This document shows, one piece after another, positions 1 through 6,823 of a stretch of 9,047 bases of DNA. Position 1 is the stretch's first letter, and each line of letters starts with the position of its first letter. The DNA comes from Bacteroidota bacterium. Lineage in GTDB: Bacteria > Bacteroidota > Bacteroidia > Chitinophagales > Chitinophagaceae. Made by a program: the position numbers and the translations under genes. The notes beneath the pieces were generated by a model. The model saw nothing but the letters and a program-made list of their open reading frames with translations. It was not told the origin of the DNA and made no database searches. The stretch spans positions 1 to 9,047 of the forward strand of contig JAEZRB010000267.1 of NCBI GenBank assembly GCA_023412975.1, written 5' to 3'.

Positions 1-55
1 GTATTTCAGCTTTCGTATTGGCAGCAGGTTCTGTGTTAGCAGCTTCCGGCTTAGG
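1..55 (-). pseudogene. metG: In-frame continuation of the metG linker beyond the stop codon (partial)
   Basis: Reading on in the metG frame past the TAA gives 18 open codons, starting PKPEAANTEP and ending NTKAEI, up to the window edge. This Ala/Pro/Glu/Thr-rich stretch looks like the flexible linker that precedes the tRNA-binding domain in long-form MetRS. It suggests that the downstream domain is still encoded outside the window and has been separated by one nonsense codon. The domain itself cannot be seen here, so this is inferred from linker composition and maintained frame. Confidence 0.6.
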
Positions 56-1780
56 TTAAGCATCAGTTGGGGCCGCCTGGGCTTGTGCGCCGGCCTGTAG
101 TTTCTCGACCTGTTTTTTGATCTCTTCGTCTTCGATCTTACGGAAAAGTATCTGCGGTTCACGCAAACTATAGCCCACGCTTAAAAGTTTTAAAGAACCT
201 GCATTCTCCCAGTCCAGCATTTTCTCCACCACCTTCATCATGTGCAGCATTTTTTTCGCGGTATTGGGCAGGAAGGGGTTGATCAGCACAGCCAGGTTGG
301 CGGTGAGTTGCAAACAGAGGTGCATGCAATTGTCAATACTCTTCTGCACCTCCGGATTTTCTGCCAGCTGTTTGGCGACGATCCAGGGCTCTTTATCCTG
401 CATGTATTTGTTGCCCTTCCTCGAAAGGTCGATCACTTCAAATAGGGCGTCACGGAACCTGAAATGCTCCAGGGCAGATTGGACCTTGCCTTTCGCGCTT
501 TCAATATCAGCCATGATCGCATTGTCGTTGTTGTCGAGAATATCTGTATGCAGTTTCGGCACTTTACCACCGCATAGTTTGTGCATGAGAACAAACGTGC
601 GGTTCACAAAATTGCCAAAGATGGAAGCGAGTTCGTTGTTATTGCGATCCTGGAAATCCTTCCAGGTGAAATCATTGTCTTTTGTCTCAGGCAGGTTGGC
701 ACAAAGTACATAACGCATTACATCTTCGCAGCCGGGGAACTCGTCGAGGTATTCATTCACCCATACCGCCCAGTTGCGGGAGGTGGAGACCTTATCACCT
801 TCGATGTTCAAAAATTCATTGGCCGGAACATTATCAGGCAACACAAAATTTCCATGCGCTTTCAGCATGGCGGGGAAAATGATGCAATGAAAAACGATAT
901 TGTCTTTCCCAATGAAGTGAACAAGTTTTGTATCTTCCTGGCACCAGTAATCAGTCCATTGCTCCGTCAGCTCTTTGGTCGCGCTGATATACCCAATTGG
1001 CGCATCAAACCATACATATAAAACCTTTCCCTCGGCGCCGGGTATGGGTACCCTGATCCCCCAATTGCTGTCGCGGGTCATTGCACGGCTTTGAAGACCG
1101 TTGTCGAGCCAGCTTTTACACTGACCGTACACATTATTTTTCCATTCCTGGTGATCTTCAAGTATCCATTTTTTCAGAAACGCTTCATAGTTCTGCAGCG
1201 GGAAATACCAATGCGTGGTTTTTTTCTTTACCGGTATCGCATCACTCAGGGTGCTGCGCGGGTTGATCAGTTGTTCGGGTGATAAACTACTTCCGCATTT
1301 CTCACACTGGTCACCATACGCATTGGGATTGCTGCACACCGGGCAGGTGCCGGTGATATAGCGGTCGGCGAGGAAAGTCTTTGCTTTTTCATCATAGTAT
1401 TGTTCGGTTTCTTTTTCCTCGAACAAACCGTCGTCGTACATTTTTTTAAAAAATGCCGAAGCGGTTTCATGATGAACTTTATTGGAAGTACGAGAATAAA
1501 TGTCAAACGACACACCCATTCTCTCCAGGCTGTCTTTGATGAGCGCGTGGTATTTGTCGACAACCTCCTGCGGGCTTACTCCTTCCTTCATCGCCCGGAT
1601 GGTGATCGGTACTCCGTGTTCGTCGCTGCCGCCCACAAACTTCACATCTTTTTTCTGCGCCCGTAAAAAACGTACATATATATCAGAGGGTATATAACAT
1701 CCTGCCAGGTGACCAATATGAAGCGGTCCGTTCGCGTAGGGCAGGGCCGCTGTCACTAAATATCTTTTGAAATCCGTCAT
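56..1780 (-). CDS. metG: Methionyl-tRNA synthetase (MetRS), ending early in the C-terminal linker
   Basis: Cytosolic class I aminoacyl-tRNA synthetase that charges tRNA-Met, 574 residues as read. Visible motifs: the HIGH signature at residues 21-24, a four-cysteine zinc knuckle (C146, C149, C159, C162) in the connective region, the KMSKS-loop variant KVSTS at 330-334 followed by RNWAVW, and the anticodon-binding helix bundle with NKY (456-458) and KEPW (463-466). The ATG at 1780 gives the conserved N-terminus leading into LPYANGPLHIGH. Bacteroidota MetRS is usually about 680-700 residues with a C-terminal Trbp111/EMAP-II-like tRNA-binding domain. Here a TAA at 56-58 stops translation in an Ala/Gln/Pro-rich linker, and the same frame stays open beyond it with linker-like codons to the window edge. 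The catalytic and anticodon-binding parts are complete, so the product may still be active, as engineered truncated E. coli MetRS is. The stop may be a real mutation or a base-call error. Identity is certain; the 3' end is not. Confidence 0.96.
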   Translation of the reverse strand: MTDFKRYLVTAALPYANGPLHIGHLAGCYIPSDIYVRFLRAQKKDVKFVGGSDEHGVPITIRAMKEGVSPQEVVDKYHALIKDSLERMGVSFDIYSRTSNKVHHETASAFFKKMYDDGLFEEKETEQYYDEKAKTFLADRYITGTCPVCSNPNAYGDQCEKCGSSLSPEQLINPRSTLSDAIPVKKKTTHWYFPLQNYEAFLKKWILEDHQEWKNNVYGQCKSWLDNGLQSRAMTRDSNWGIRVPIPGAEGKVLYVWFDAPIGYISATKELTEQWTDYWCQEDTKLVHFIGKDNIVFHCIIFPAMLKAHGNFVLPDNVPANEFLNIEGDKVSTSRNWAVWVNEYLDEFPGCEDVMRYVLCANLPETKDNDFTWKDFQDRNNNELASIFGNFVNRTFVLMHKLCGGKVPKLHTDILDNNDNAIMADIESAKGKVQSALEHFRFRDALFEVIDLSRKGNKYMQDKEPWIVAKQLAENPEVQKSIDNCMHLCLQLTANLAVLINPFLPNTAKKMLHMMKVVEKMLDWENAGSLKLLSVGYSLREPQILFRKIEDEEIKKQVEKLQAGAQAQAAPTDA

Positions 1781-1803
1781 GTTGTACTTTTCCTAATAGT
1801 TGG

Positions 1804-1836
1804 CAAAAATACCGGAATAGCAGGCAATGCCCAAAA
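1804..1836 (-). promoter_or_regulatory. Candidate Bacteroidota-type promoter of metG
   Basis: On the minus strand the -7 element TATTTTTG (1811 down to 1804) fully matches the TAnnTTTG consensus. A TTG (1834-1832) inside TTTTGG lies 20 bases upstream and fits the -33 element. Transcription would start near 1797-1800, leaving a leader of roughly 20 bases before the metG ATG at 1780, without a Shine-Dalgarno motif. This is a consensus match only. Confidence 0.5.
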
Positions 1837-1863
1837 GGCTGGCACCCTTCCCGGTTTTTCCAA

Positions 1864-1871
1864 TAACTTTA
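1864..1871 (+). promoter_or_regulatory. Weak candidate -7 element before the S66/amidase operon
   Basis: TAACTTTA matches TAnnTTTG at all but the last base and ends 4 bases before the ATG at 1876, so it would imply an almost leaderless mRNA. No TTG lies at the expected distance upstream; the nearest match is TGG at 1840-1842. An operon promoter is expected in this 95-base divergent gap, but this assignment is tentative. Confidence 0.22.
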
Positions 1872-1875
1872 AAAA

Positions 1876-2919
1876 ATGAAGCGGAAAGATTTTTTATTGA
1901 ATTCGGCAGCGGGAATGGCTTCGGTCGCGTTGGCGCCATTTGCCCGTGGTTCTCAGGGCAACAAGACGGCAGCGGATCTGAATGTTGAGGAATCGGCTAT
2001 GATACCTTCGTACCTAAAGAAAGGCGATAAAATCGGTATCACTTCGCCCGCAGGCTATATTACACGTGAAGAAATACAGCCGGCCATTGAGCAAATGGAA
2101 AGCTGGGGCTATAAGGTTGAAATTGGTGATACGATCGGCAAGAGAGATTTCACATTTGGTGGTACCGATGAGGACCGTGCGGCGGATCTGCAGCACATGT
2201 TAGATAGCCGATCTCTACAGGCGATCATGTGTGCCCGCGGTGGGTACGGGCTTGTTCGTATCGTCGACCAGTTAAAATTGGAAAGATTTAAAAAGCATCC
2301 GAAATGGGTGATCGGTTTTAGTGATATCACGGTGTTACATTCCCATATTCATCAAAATACCGGTGTGGCGACTATTCATTCAAAGATGTGTAATAGTTTC
2401 CCGCAGGACTGGAGCAAGGCCGACACGGAACAAATAGCCACTATTCAATCTATCAGAAAAGCGCTGGCTGGTGAAAAGCTGAAGTACGATTTTCCCTTTA
2501 ACTCGGGGAACAGGCCGGGCAACGCATCGGGTAAGTTGGTAGGTGGGAATCTAAAAACCCTGGAATCACTGGCCGCCTCGGGTTCGGATATAAACACTGA
2601 CGGCAAAATACTGTTTGTAGAAGATACAGGTGAATACATGTACAGCATCGATCGCATGTTCTGGAATCTCAAACGCAGCGGCAAATTATCCAACCTGAAA
2701 GGGCTTGTTATCGGAGGCTTTAAAGTAAAAGTGGATGAAGGCGGGGATGAATTTGGTAAAACATTACAAGATGTGGTGATGGAGAAAGTAAAATCGTATC
2801 ACTATCCGGTTTGTTTTGATTTCCCGGTAGGCCATCAGAAAAACAATTTCGCGCTCAAATGCGGCGTAAACCATAACCTCAATGTAGAATTGCAGCAATG
2901 CAGCTTAACCGAATTATAG
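1876..2919 (+). CDS. Exported LD-carboxypeptidase-like serine peptidase, family S66 (LdcA/MccF)
   Basis: A 347-residue protein of peptidase family S66, whose members remove the terminal D-Ala from muropeptide tetrapeptides (LdcA) or hydrolyse microcin C-like amides (MccF). Residues 1-28 form a leader: KRKDFL followed by a small apolar stretch, resembling a Tat signal with KR in place of RR. The S66 fold follows from about residue 44. The Ser-Glu-His triad is visible: S149 in GFSDIT, E249 in FVEDTGEY and H320 in FPVGHQKNN, with spacings close to those of P. aeruginosa LdcA (S115, E217, H285). The ARGGYG motif is at 120-125. It is the first gene of a tight plus-strand operon; its TAG is one base from the amidase ATG. 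It is about half identical by eye to the third gene. Characterised LdcA enzymes are cytosolic, so the leader is the unusual part. Family assignment is firm; substrate and exact location are inferred. Confidence 0.9.
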   Translation: MKRKDFLLNSAAGMASVALAPFARGSQGNKTAADLNVEESAMIPSYLKKGDKIGITSPAGYITREEIQPAIEQMESWGYKVEIGDTIGKRDFTFGGTDEDRAADLQHMLDSRSLQAIMCARGGYGLVRIVDQLKLERFKKHPKWVIGFSDITVLHSHIHQNTGVATIHSKMCNSFPQDWSKADTEQIATIQSIRKALAGEKLKYDFPFNSGNRPGNASGKLVGGNLKTLESLAASGSDINTDGKILFVEDTGEYMYSIDRMFWNLKRSGKLSNLKGLVIGGFKVKVDEGGDEFGKTLQDVVMEKVKSYHYPVCFDFPVGHQKNNFALKCGVNHNLNVELQQCSLTEL

Positions 2920-2920
2920 T

Positions 2921-4552
2921 ATGAACCGCCGAAAATTTTTGAAGAACTCGTCGGCCACCGGGCTGGCACTGACAACACTCGGGCTTGTTGCCTGTGAAAC
3001 AAATAAGGGCCGGAGCAGCCAAATCAGCTCTGACACAACCGGGCGTCCCACCGATTTTGAATTGAACGAGATGACGATCGATGAGCTGCAGCAGAAAATG
3101 CAGGCAGGTGTATATACATCCGCAATGCTTACAGACCTCTACCTGCAGCGAATAGCCACTGTGGATAAGGATGGACCCGCCCTCAACGCTGTGATCGAGA
3201 TAAATCCTGATGCCCGTGCGATCGCAGAGCAGATGGACCGCGAAAGAAAGGAGGGTAATCTAAGAGGTCCGCTTCATGGGATTCCCATCCTGGTGAAAGA
3301 TAATATCGACACTGCTGATAAGATGATGACAACCGCGGGCTCCATTGCGCTCGAGGGTCACAAAGCAAAGCAGGATGCTTTTATCATTGCGCAATTAAGA
3401 AAAGCCGGTGCGGTGTTGATTGGAAAAGCAAACCTGAGTGAATGGGCCAATTTCAGGTCCACACGTTCTTCGAGTGGGTGGAGCAGTCGTGGTGGACAAA
3501 CAAAGAATCCATGTGTGCTCGACCGGAATCCATGCGGATCAAGTTCGGGGTCGGCGGTTGCGGTAGCTGCTAATTTATGTGCGGTCGCTGTCGGTACTGA
3601 AACAGATGGTTCGATCATCGCACCTTCTTCCTTCACCGGCATTGTTGGCATGAAACCCACAGTAGGATTGTTGAGTCGTTCCGGAATAATTCCTATTTCC
3701 AAAACACAGGATACGGCCGGACCGATGACGAGGACGGTAAAGGATGCGGCGATATTATTGGCTGCGATGGCGGGTATAGACGCATCTGACCCGGTTACCG
3801 TGGATAGCCGTGACCGCGCAAATAAAGATTATACCAGCTTCCTGGATGTAAACGCATTGCAGGGCAAAAGGATCGGGATCGAAAAATCCTTTTTAAAAGG
3901 CCATGAAGCAGTCGTTGATCTTTATAAATCGGCGATCGAATTGATGAAGGCAAAAGGTGCATCGATCGTGGAGATTGAGTTGTTGAAGCAAACCCGCGAA
4001 CTGGGAGAAGCGGAATACCATGTATTATTGTATGAGTTCAAAGACGGTATTAACCGCTATCTTGCCGGTACCAATACCGGGATCAATGATTTGGCAGGAC
4101 TGATCGCTTTTAATAAAGCGAATGAAGCGAAGGCAATGCCATTTTTCAAACAGGAAACCCTTGAACGAAGTGAAAGAAAAGGAAGTCTTGCGACAAAGGA
4201 GTATATTGATGCCGTCGCCAAATCTTTGGGTTCCCGCAGGATCATCGACGACCTGATGCGCGAGCATAATCTCGATGCCATCGCGGCGACCAGTATCGGC
4301 CCGGCTAATCTCACAGATCTTGTGAATGGTGATTATTCCACGGGTTTTTATTTTTGTCCACCTGCGGCGATGGCCGGGTACCCGCATATCACGGTACCTA
4401 TGGGTGACGTGCACGAATTACCGGTAGGACTTTCGTTTATGGCAGGTGCGTATAAAGATGGTGAGTTACTAGGCATCGCCTACGCTTTTGAGCAGGCATC
4501 AAAAAAGAGAAAATCCCCCGGGTTTTTAGCGACGATAAATAGCAAAATTTGA
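2921..4552 (+). CDS. Amidase-signature-family amidohydrolase, Tat-type lipoprotein
   Basis: A 543-residue member of the amidase signature family, which hydrolyses amide bonds with a Lys-cisSer-Ser triad. By alignment to the family motifs, the triad is K126 (in ILVKDNID), S207 (in CGSSSGS) and S231 (in GTETDGSI). The usual Arg after the nucleophile motif is absent (GSIIAPSS), as is normal for the amidase branch with GTETDGSI plus SRSGIIPIS, which is also present (252-260). The N-terminus has the Tat motif NRRKFLK at 2-8, an apolar stretch and a lipobox LVAC, with C25 as the lipidation site. The enzyme should therefore be exported folded and anchored to a membrane as a lipoprotein. The gap to the gene before is one base and to the gene after 14 bases, so co-transcription is very likely. 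The substrate is unknown; neighbours suggest a peptide or envelope amide. It should not be confused with GatA, which is cytosolic and paired with GatB and GatC. Confidence 0.92.
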   Translation: MNRRKFLKNSSATGLALTTLGLVACETNKGRSSQISSDTTGRPTDFELNEMTIDELQQKMQAGVYTSAMLTDLYLQRIATVDKDGPALNAVIEINPDARAIAEQMDRERKEGNLRGPLHGIPILVKDNIDTADKMMTTAGSIALEGHKAKQDAFIIAQLRKAGAVLIGKANLSEWANFRSTRSSSGWSSRGGQTKNPCVLDRNPCGSSSGSAVAVAANLCAVAVGTETDGSIIAPSSFTGIVGMKPTVGLLSRSGIIPISKTQDTAGPMTRTVKDAAILLAAMAGIDASDPVTVDSRDRANKDYTSFLDVNALQGKRIGIEKSFLKGHEAVVDLYKSAIELMKAKGASIVEIELLKQTRELGEAEYHVLLYEFKDGINRYLAGTNTGINDLAGLIAFNKANEAKAMPFFKQETLERSERKGSLATKEYIDAVAKSLGSRRIIDDLMREHNLDAIAATSIGPANLTDLVNGDYSTGFYFCPPAAMAGYPHITVPMGDVHELPVGLSFMAGAYKDGELLGIAYAFEQASKKRKSPGFLATINSKI

Positions 4553-4566
4553 TAAAATAGAATGTA

Positions 4567-5478
4567 ATGATTAAGACTCCTCCCTATCTGCAGAAAGGCG
4601 ATACGATTGGCCTGGTTTGTCCCGCAGGATTTATGACCCTGGAAAAATGCGCGGAATGTATCCGTGTATTAGAAGAAGAATGGGGATATAAGGTAAAAGT
4701 TGGCGCCACGGTTGGCGGCAACTCCGAAACTTATTTCTCCGGTACCGATGAAGAGCGACTCCGCGATTTTCAGAATATGCTGGATGATGATGAAGTAAAG
4801 GCGGTACTTTGCGCAAGAGGCGGGTACGGAATGGGCCGCATCATTGACCAGATCAATTTTAAGAAATTCAAAAAGAAACCGAAATGGATCATTGGATACA
4901 GCGATATCACTGTGCTGCACACGCACCTGTATTCCAACTATTATATCTCATCGCTTCATGCCCCGATGGCAGCTGCATTCAACGATGCAGGCTATATCAA
5001 TCGCTATGTCCAATCACTTAGGCATGCGCTGGAAGGTAAATGGGCGAAATATACCTGCGATGGTCACGAACTCAACAGGAGTGGCGAAGCCATAGGAGAA
5101 CTGGTAGGAGGAAATCTTGCCTTACTAAGTACGGTAGTGGGAACGGATTCCGATATCAAAACCAGGGGACGCATCCTGTTTTTGGAAGATATTGGTGAGT
5201 ACCTGTATAATATTGATAGAATGATGTACCAGTTGAAGCGAAGTGGTAAACTATCAAAACTGGCAGGTCTTATCATCGGCGGTTTTTCAGAAGTGAAAGA
5301 TACGGACCGGCCATTTGGTAAACAGGTTTACGAAATAATCCATGATGTGATAAAGGAATATGATTATCCGGTTTGTTTCAATTTTCCAGTGAGTCATGAA
5401 AAAGAGAACTATGCTTTGAAAATTGGCACAGGCTACAAGCTGAAAGTGGGTAAGTCGAAAGTATTGCTGGAAGAATAA
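4567..5478 (+). CDS. LD-carboxypeptidase-like serine peptidase, family S66, leaderless paralogue
   Basis: A 303-residue S66 peptidase with no signal peptide, so probably cytosolic like characterised LdcA and MccF. The triad is S112 (GYSDIT), E207 (FLEDIGEY) and H277 (FPVSHEKEN), with ARGGYG at 83-88. It starts directly in the S66 domain (PPYLQKGDTIG), which corresponds to about residue 46 of the first gene in the operon; from there the two proteins align almost without gaps. The ATG at 4567 is preceded by the A/T-rich sequence usual here. An ATG five bases upstream (4562) meets a stop at once and cannot be the start. As third gene of the operon it could act on the same kind of substrate after import, for example tetrapeptides from wall turnover. 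Whether it is a true LD-carboxypeptidase or an MccF-like detoxifying enzyme cannot be decided from motifs. Confidence 0.92.
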   Translation: MIKTPPYLQKGDTIGLVCPAGFMTLEKCAECIRVLEEEWGYKVKVGATVGGNSETYFSGTDEERLRDFQNMLDDDEVKAVLCARGGYGMGRIIDQINFKKFKKKPKWIIGYSDITVLHTHLYSNYYISSLHAPMAAAFNDAGYINRYVQSLRHALEGKWAKYTCDGHELNRSGEAIGELVGGNLALLSTVVGTDSDIKTRGRILFLEDIGEYLYNIDRMMYQLKRSGKLSKLAGLIIGGFSEVKDTDRPFGKQVYEIIHDVIKEYDYPVCFNFPVSHEKENYALKIGTGYKLKVGKSKVLLEE

Positions 5479-5489
5479 TGCGTTTATTC
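5473..5489. terminator. Weak hairpin in the convergent gap
   Basis: GAATAA and TTATTC form a perfect 6-base-pair stem around the 5-base loop TGCGT. The stem includes the TAA stop of the S66 gene and lies in the 16-base gap before the stop of the opposing hydrolase gene. It is symmetric and could serve both converging transcripts. It is A/T-rich with no clear U-tract, so terminator function is doubtful. Confidence 0.22.
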
Positions 5490-5494
5490 GCGAG

Positions 5495-6310
5495 TTAATT
5501 CGTCAATATTGAATCCAGGCTATTTTGAAAAGCGGGGAACTCGCTAAGATCATTATGACTTCCGTCTCTGATACCAACAAGTTGAATGCCGGGAAATTTA
5601 TTTTTCAGCTTTACCGATTGGCTGAATGGAATGATGCCGTCGCTGGTGCCATGCAAAATTGTAATGGGGACAGTTACCTTTTCAAGATAGCGGAAGGTAG
5701 GAAAACGGTATTTAGAGATTAGTCGGGGAGGGAATATAAAAGCATAGTGACCAAACAGGTTTACGACACTATAATAAGGCGTTTCAAGGACTAGTTTTTT
5801 GCAGTCCTTGATGGATGCAAGCTGTGCCGCAACACCCGAGCCGAGTGATTTTCCATATAAAATAATGCTGTCTTTGGAAAACCGGCTTCTTGCCATCTGG
5901 TATACCCTCGCCGCATCTTTGTATATCGTTTCTTCAGTCAGGGGACCCGTACTTTTTCCAAAGCCGGGATAGTCCATCATCCAAACTTCATATAGATTCC
6001 GGGTGAAATGCGCGGCGTAAGAAGCATATCGTTCAATATTGTTCCTATTACCATGAAAATACAGGACTACGCCTTTGCACAATGAATCAGGAACAGTGAA
6101 TTGAATGATATTGAGGTTTTTTTCCTCGTTGACCGGCAGATTGATCTCTTTAAAGGGAGCTGCGAAATTGAATTGATGATCAGCCGGCAGCTTTTGGGGA
6201 TGGAATAATATTTTTTCCTGTAAAAAATACAAAGCCAGGCCTGCCACAATGTACACCAGCAAAATGATCTTAAACCAGCGCTTCAGCTTCTTTATAATGG
6301 TGTTTTCCAT
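5495..6310 (-). CDS. Membrane-anchored alpha/beta hydrolase (BEM46/ABHD13-like), copy A
   Basis: A 271-residue serine hydrolase with one N-terminal membrane helix (about residues 14-30) preceded by a basic segment (KKLKRWFK), so the catalytic domain should face the periplasm. The fold motifs are in order: YFHGN oxyanion region at 84-88, DYPGFGKS at 113-120, nucleophile elbow GKSLG with S155, acid D224 in HGTSD and H252 in GSHNDL. Length and motifs fit the COG1073 BEM46/ABHD13-type family, whose bacterial members mostly have unknown substrates. The ATG at 6310 gives the basic segment before the helix. It is last in a run of four minus-strand genes, 32 bases after the Dabb gene. Hydrolase B, at the other end of the run, is clearly a paralogue: both have LQEK just after the helix, YFHGN, GFGKSTG and APYYS/TPYYS. 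Confidence 0.88.
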   Translation of the reverse strand: MENTIIKKLKRWFKIILLVYIVAGLALYFLQEKILFHPQKLPADHQFNFAAPFKEINLPVNEEKNLNIIQFTVPDSLCKGVVLYFHGNRNNIERYASYAAHFTRNLYEVWMMDYPGFGKSTGPLTEETIYKDAARVYQMARSRFSKDSIILYGKSLGSGVAAQLASIKDCKKLVLETPYYSVVNLFGHYAFIFPPRLISKYRFPTFRYLEKVTVPITILHGTSDGIIPFSQSVKLKNKFPGIQLVGIRDGSHNDLSEFPAFQNSLDSILTN

Positions 6311-6342
6311 TACTGTAAATCGATTTTTATCGCGCCCGGTCC

Positions 6343-6741
6343 TCAGACTATCTGCATATCATAAACGATCACTTTTTCCCAGAGATGGCTGTATTTCTCA
6401 ACGAATGCCTTGTGGATTGGATGTACCTGGTAGGCATCCTGGTCTTTTGCGTTATCGAAATACATGAGTTCCGAAACATCGTAACTATTGTCGATCACAC
6501 CACGTTGTTCGGTCGCGGCGGGTGTGCCTACCAGCAGTTTTTTTACTTCCGGGATACCCTTCAGAGTTTTCAAACCTTCGATCAATTGTTTCCGATCAGC
6601 TTCAGACCCTTTATTTTTCAACCAGAAAAAAACATGGTGCACCACGCCGGTTTCCTGGTTATCACCGGCACCCATCACTGATGGCGAAGCTGCAAGAACT
6701 GAAGCGGCAGCAATAAATTGACGACGGTTGTATTCTTTCAT
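6343..6741 (-). CDS. Exported Dabb (stress-responsive A/B barrel) domain protein
   Basis: A 132-residue protein with a Tat-like leader (NRRQFI at 5-10, then an Ala-rich apolar stretch; cleavage plausibly near A25) followed by one Dabb domain from about 34 to 129. Family features include HHVFFWLK at the first strand, the central helix through GLKTLKGIPEV, the strand SYDVSELMYF and the HPIHKAFVE helix start. Dabb domains are small ferredoxin-like alpha/beta barrels that usually dimerise; some relatives are stress-induced plant proteins and some are polyketide cyclases, but most bacterial ones have no known role. Export by Tat would imply folding before transport. The ATG at 6741 is the only start that retains the whole leader. 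It lies 82 bases after the lipoprotein gene and 32 bases before hydrolase A. No ligand can be predicted. Confidence 0.85.
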   Translation of the reverse strand: MKEYNRRQFIAAASVLAASPSVMGAGDNQETGVVHHVFFWLKNKGSEADRKQLIEGLKTLKGIPEVKKLLVGTPAATEQRGVIDNSYDVSELMYFDNAKDQDAYQVHPIHKAFVEKYSHLWEKVIVYDMQIV

Positions 6742-6823
6742 ACGCTAAAATAGTAGCTATGAAATTAGGGAAAATAAAATTATAGAAACATCTCCCTTAT
6801 ACACTCCGGGCAGACCGGCTCTC

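Noticed and set aside
581..1021. A 146-codon plus-strand open frame opposite metG
   Set aside because: It is wholly antisense to the conserved catalytic part of metG and its translation has no recognisable domain; it is a shadow of a long conserved gene.
3536..3649. Loss of the usual Arg after the amidase nucleophile (GSIIAPSS) as an inactivating change
   Set aside because: The GTETDGSI branch of the amidase family normally lacks this Arg, and the Lys-Ser-Ser triad is intact.
4025..4414. A 129-codon minus-strand open frame inside the amidase gene
   Set aside because: It overlaps conserved amidase coding sequence, and the translation looks like antisense noise without domain motifs.
4562..4567. 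ATG followed directly by TAA just before the second S66 gene, as a possible minimal regulatory ORF
   Set aside because: A start-stop pair can arise by chance in A/T-rich spacers; there is no leader peptide or attenuator structure around it.
5503..5512. Perfect 10-base palindrome TCAATATTGA
   Set aside because: It lies inside the end of the hydrolase A coding region, is A/T-rich and stands alone; likely chance.
6317..6326. Perfect 10-base palindrome AAATCGATTT in the gap between the Dabb gene and hydrolase A
   Set aside because: It could be an operator, but there is only one copy, no loop for a hairpin and no regulator gene nearby, so it is too little to call.
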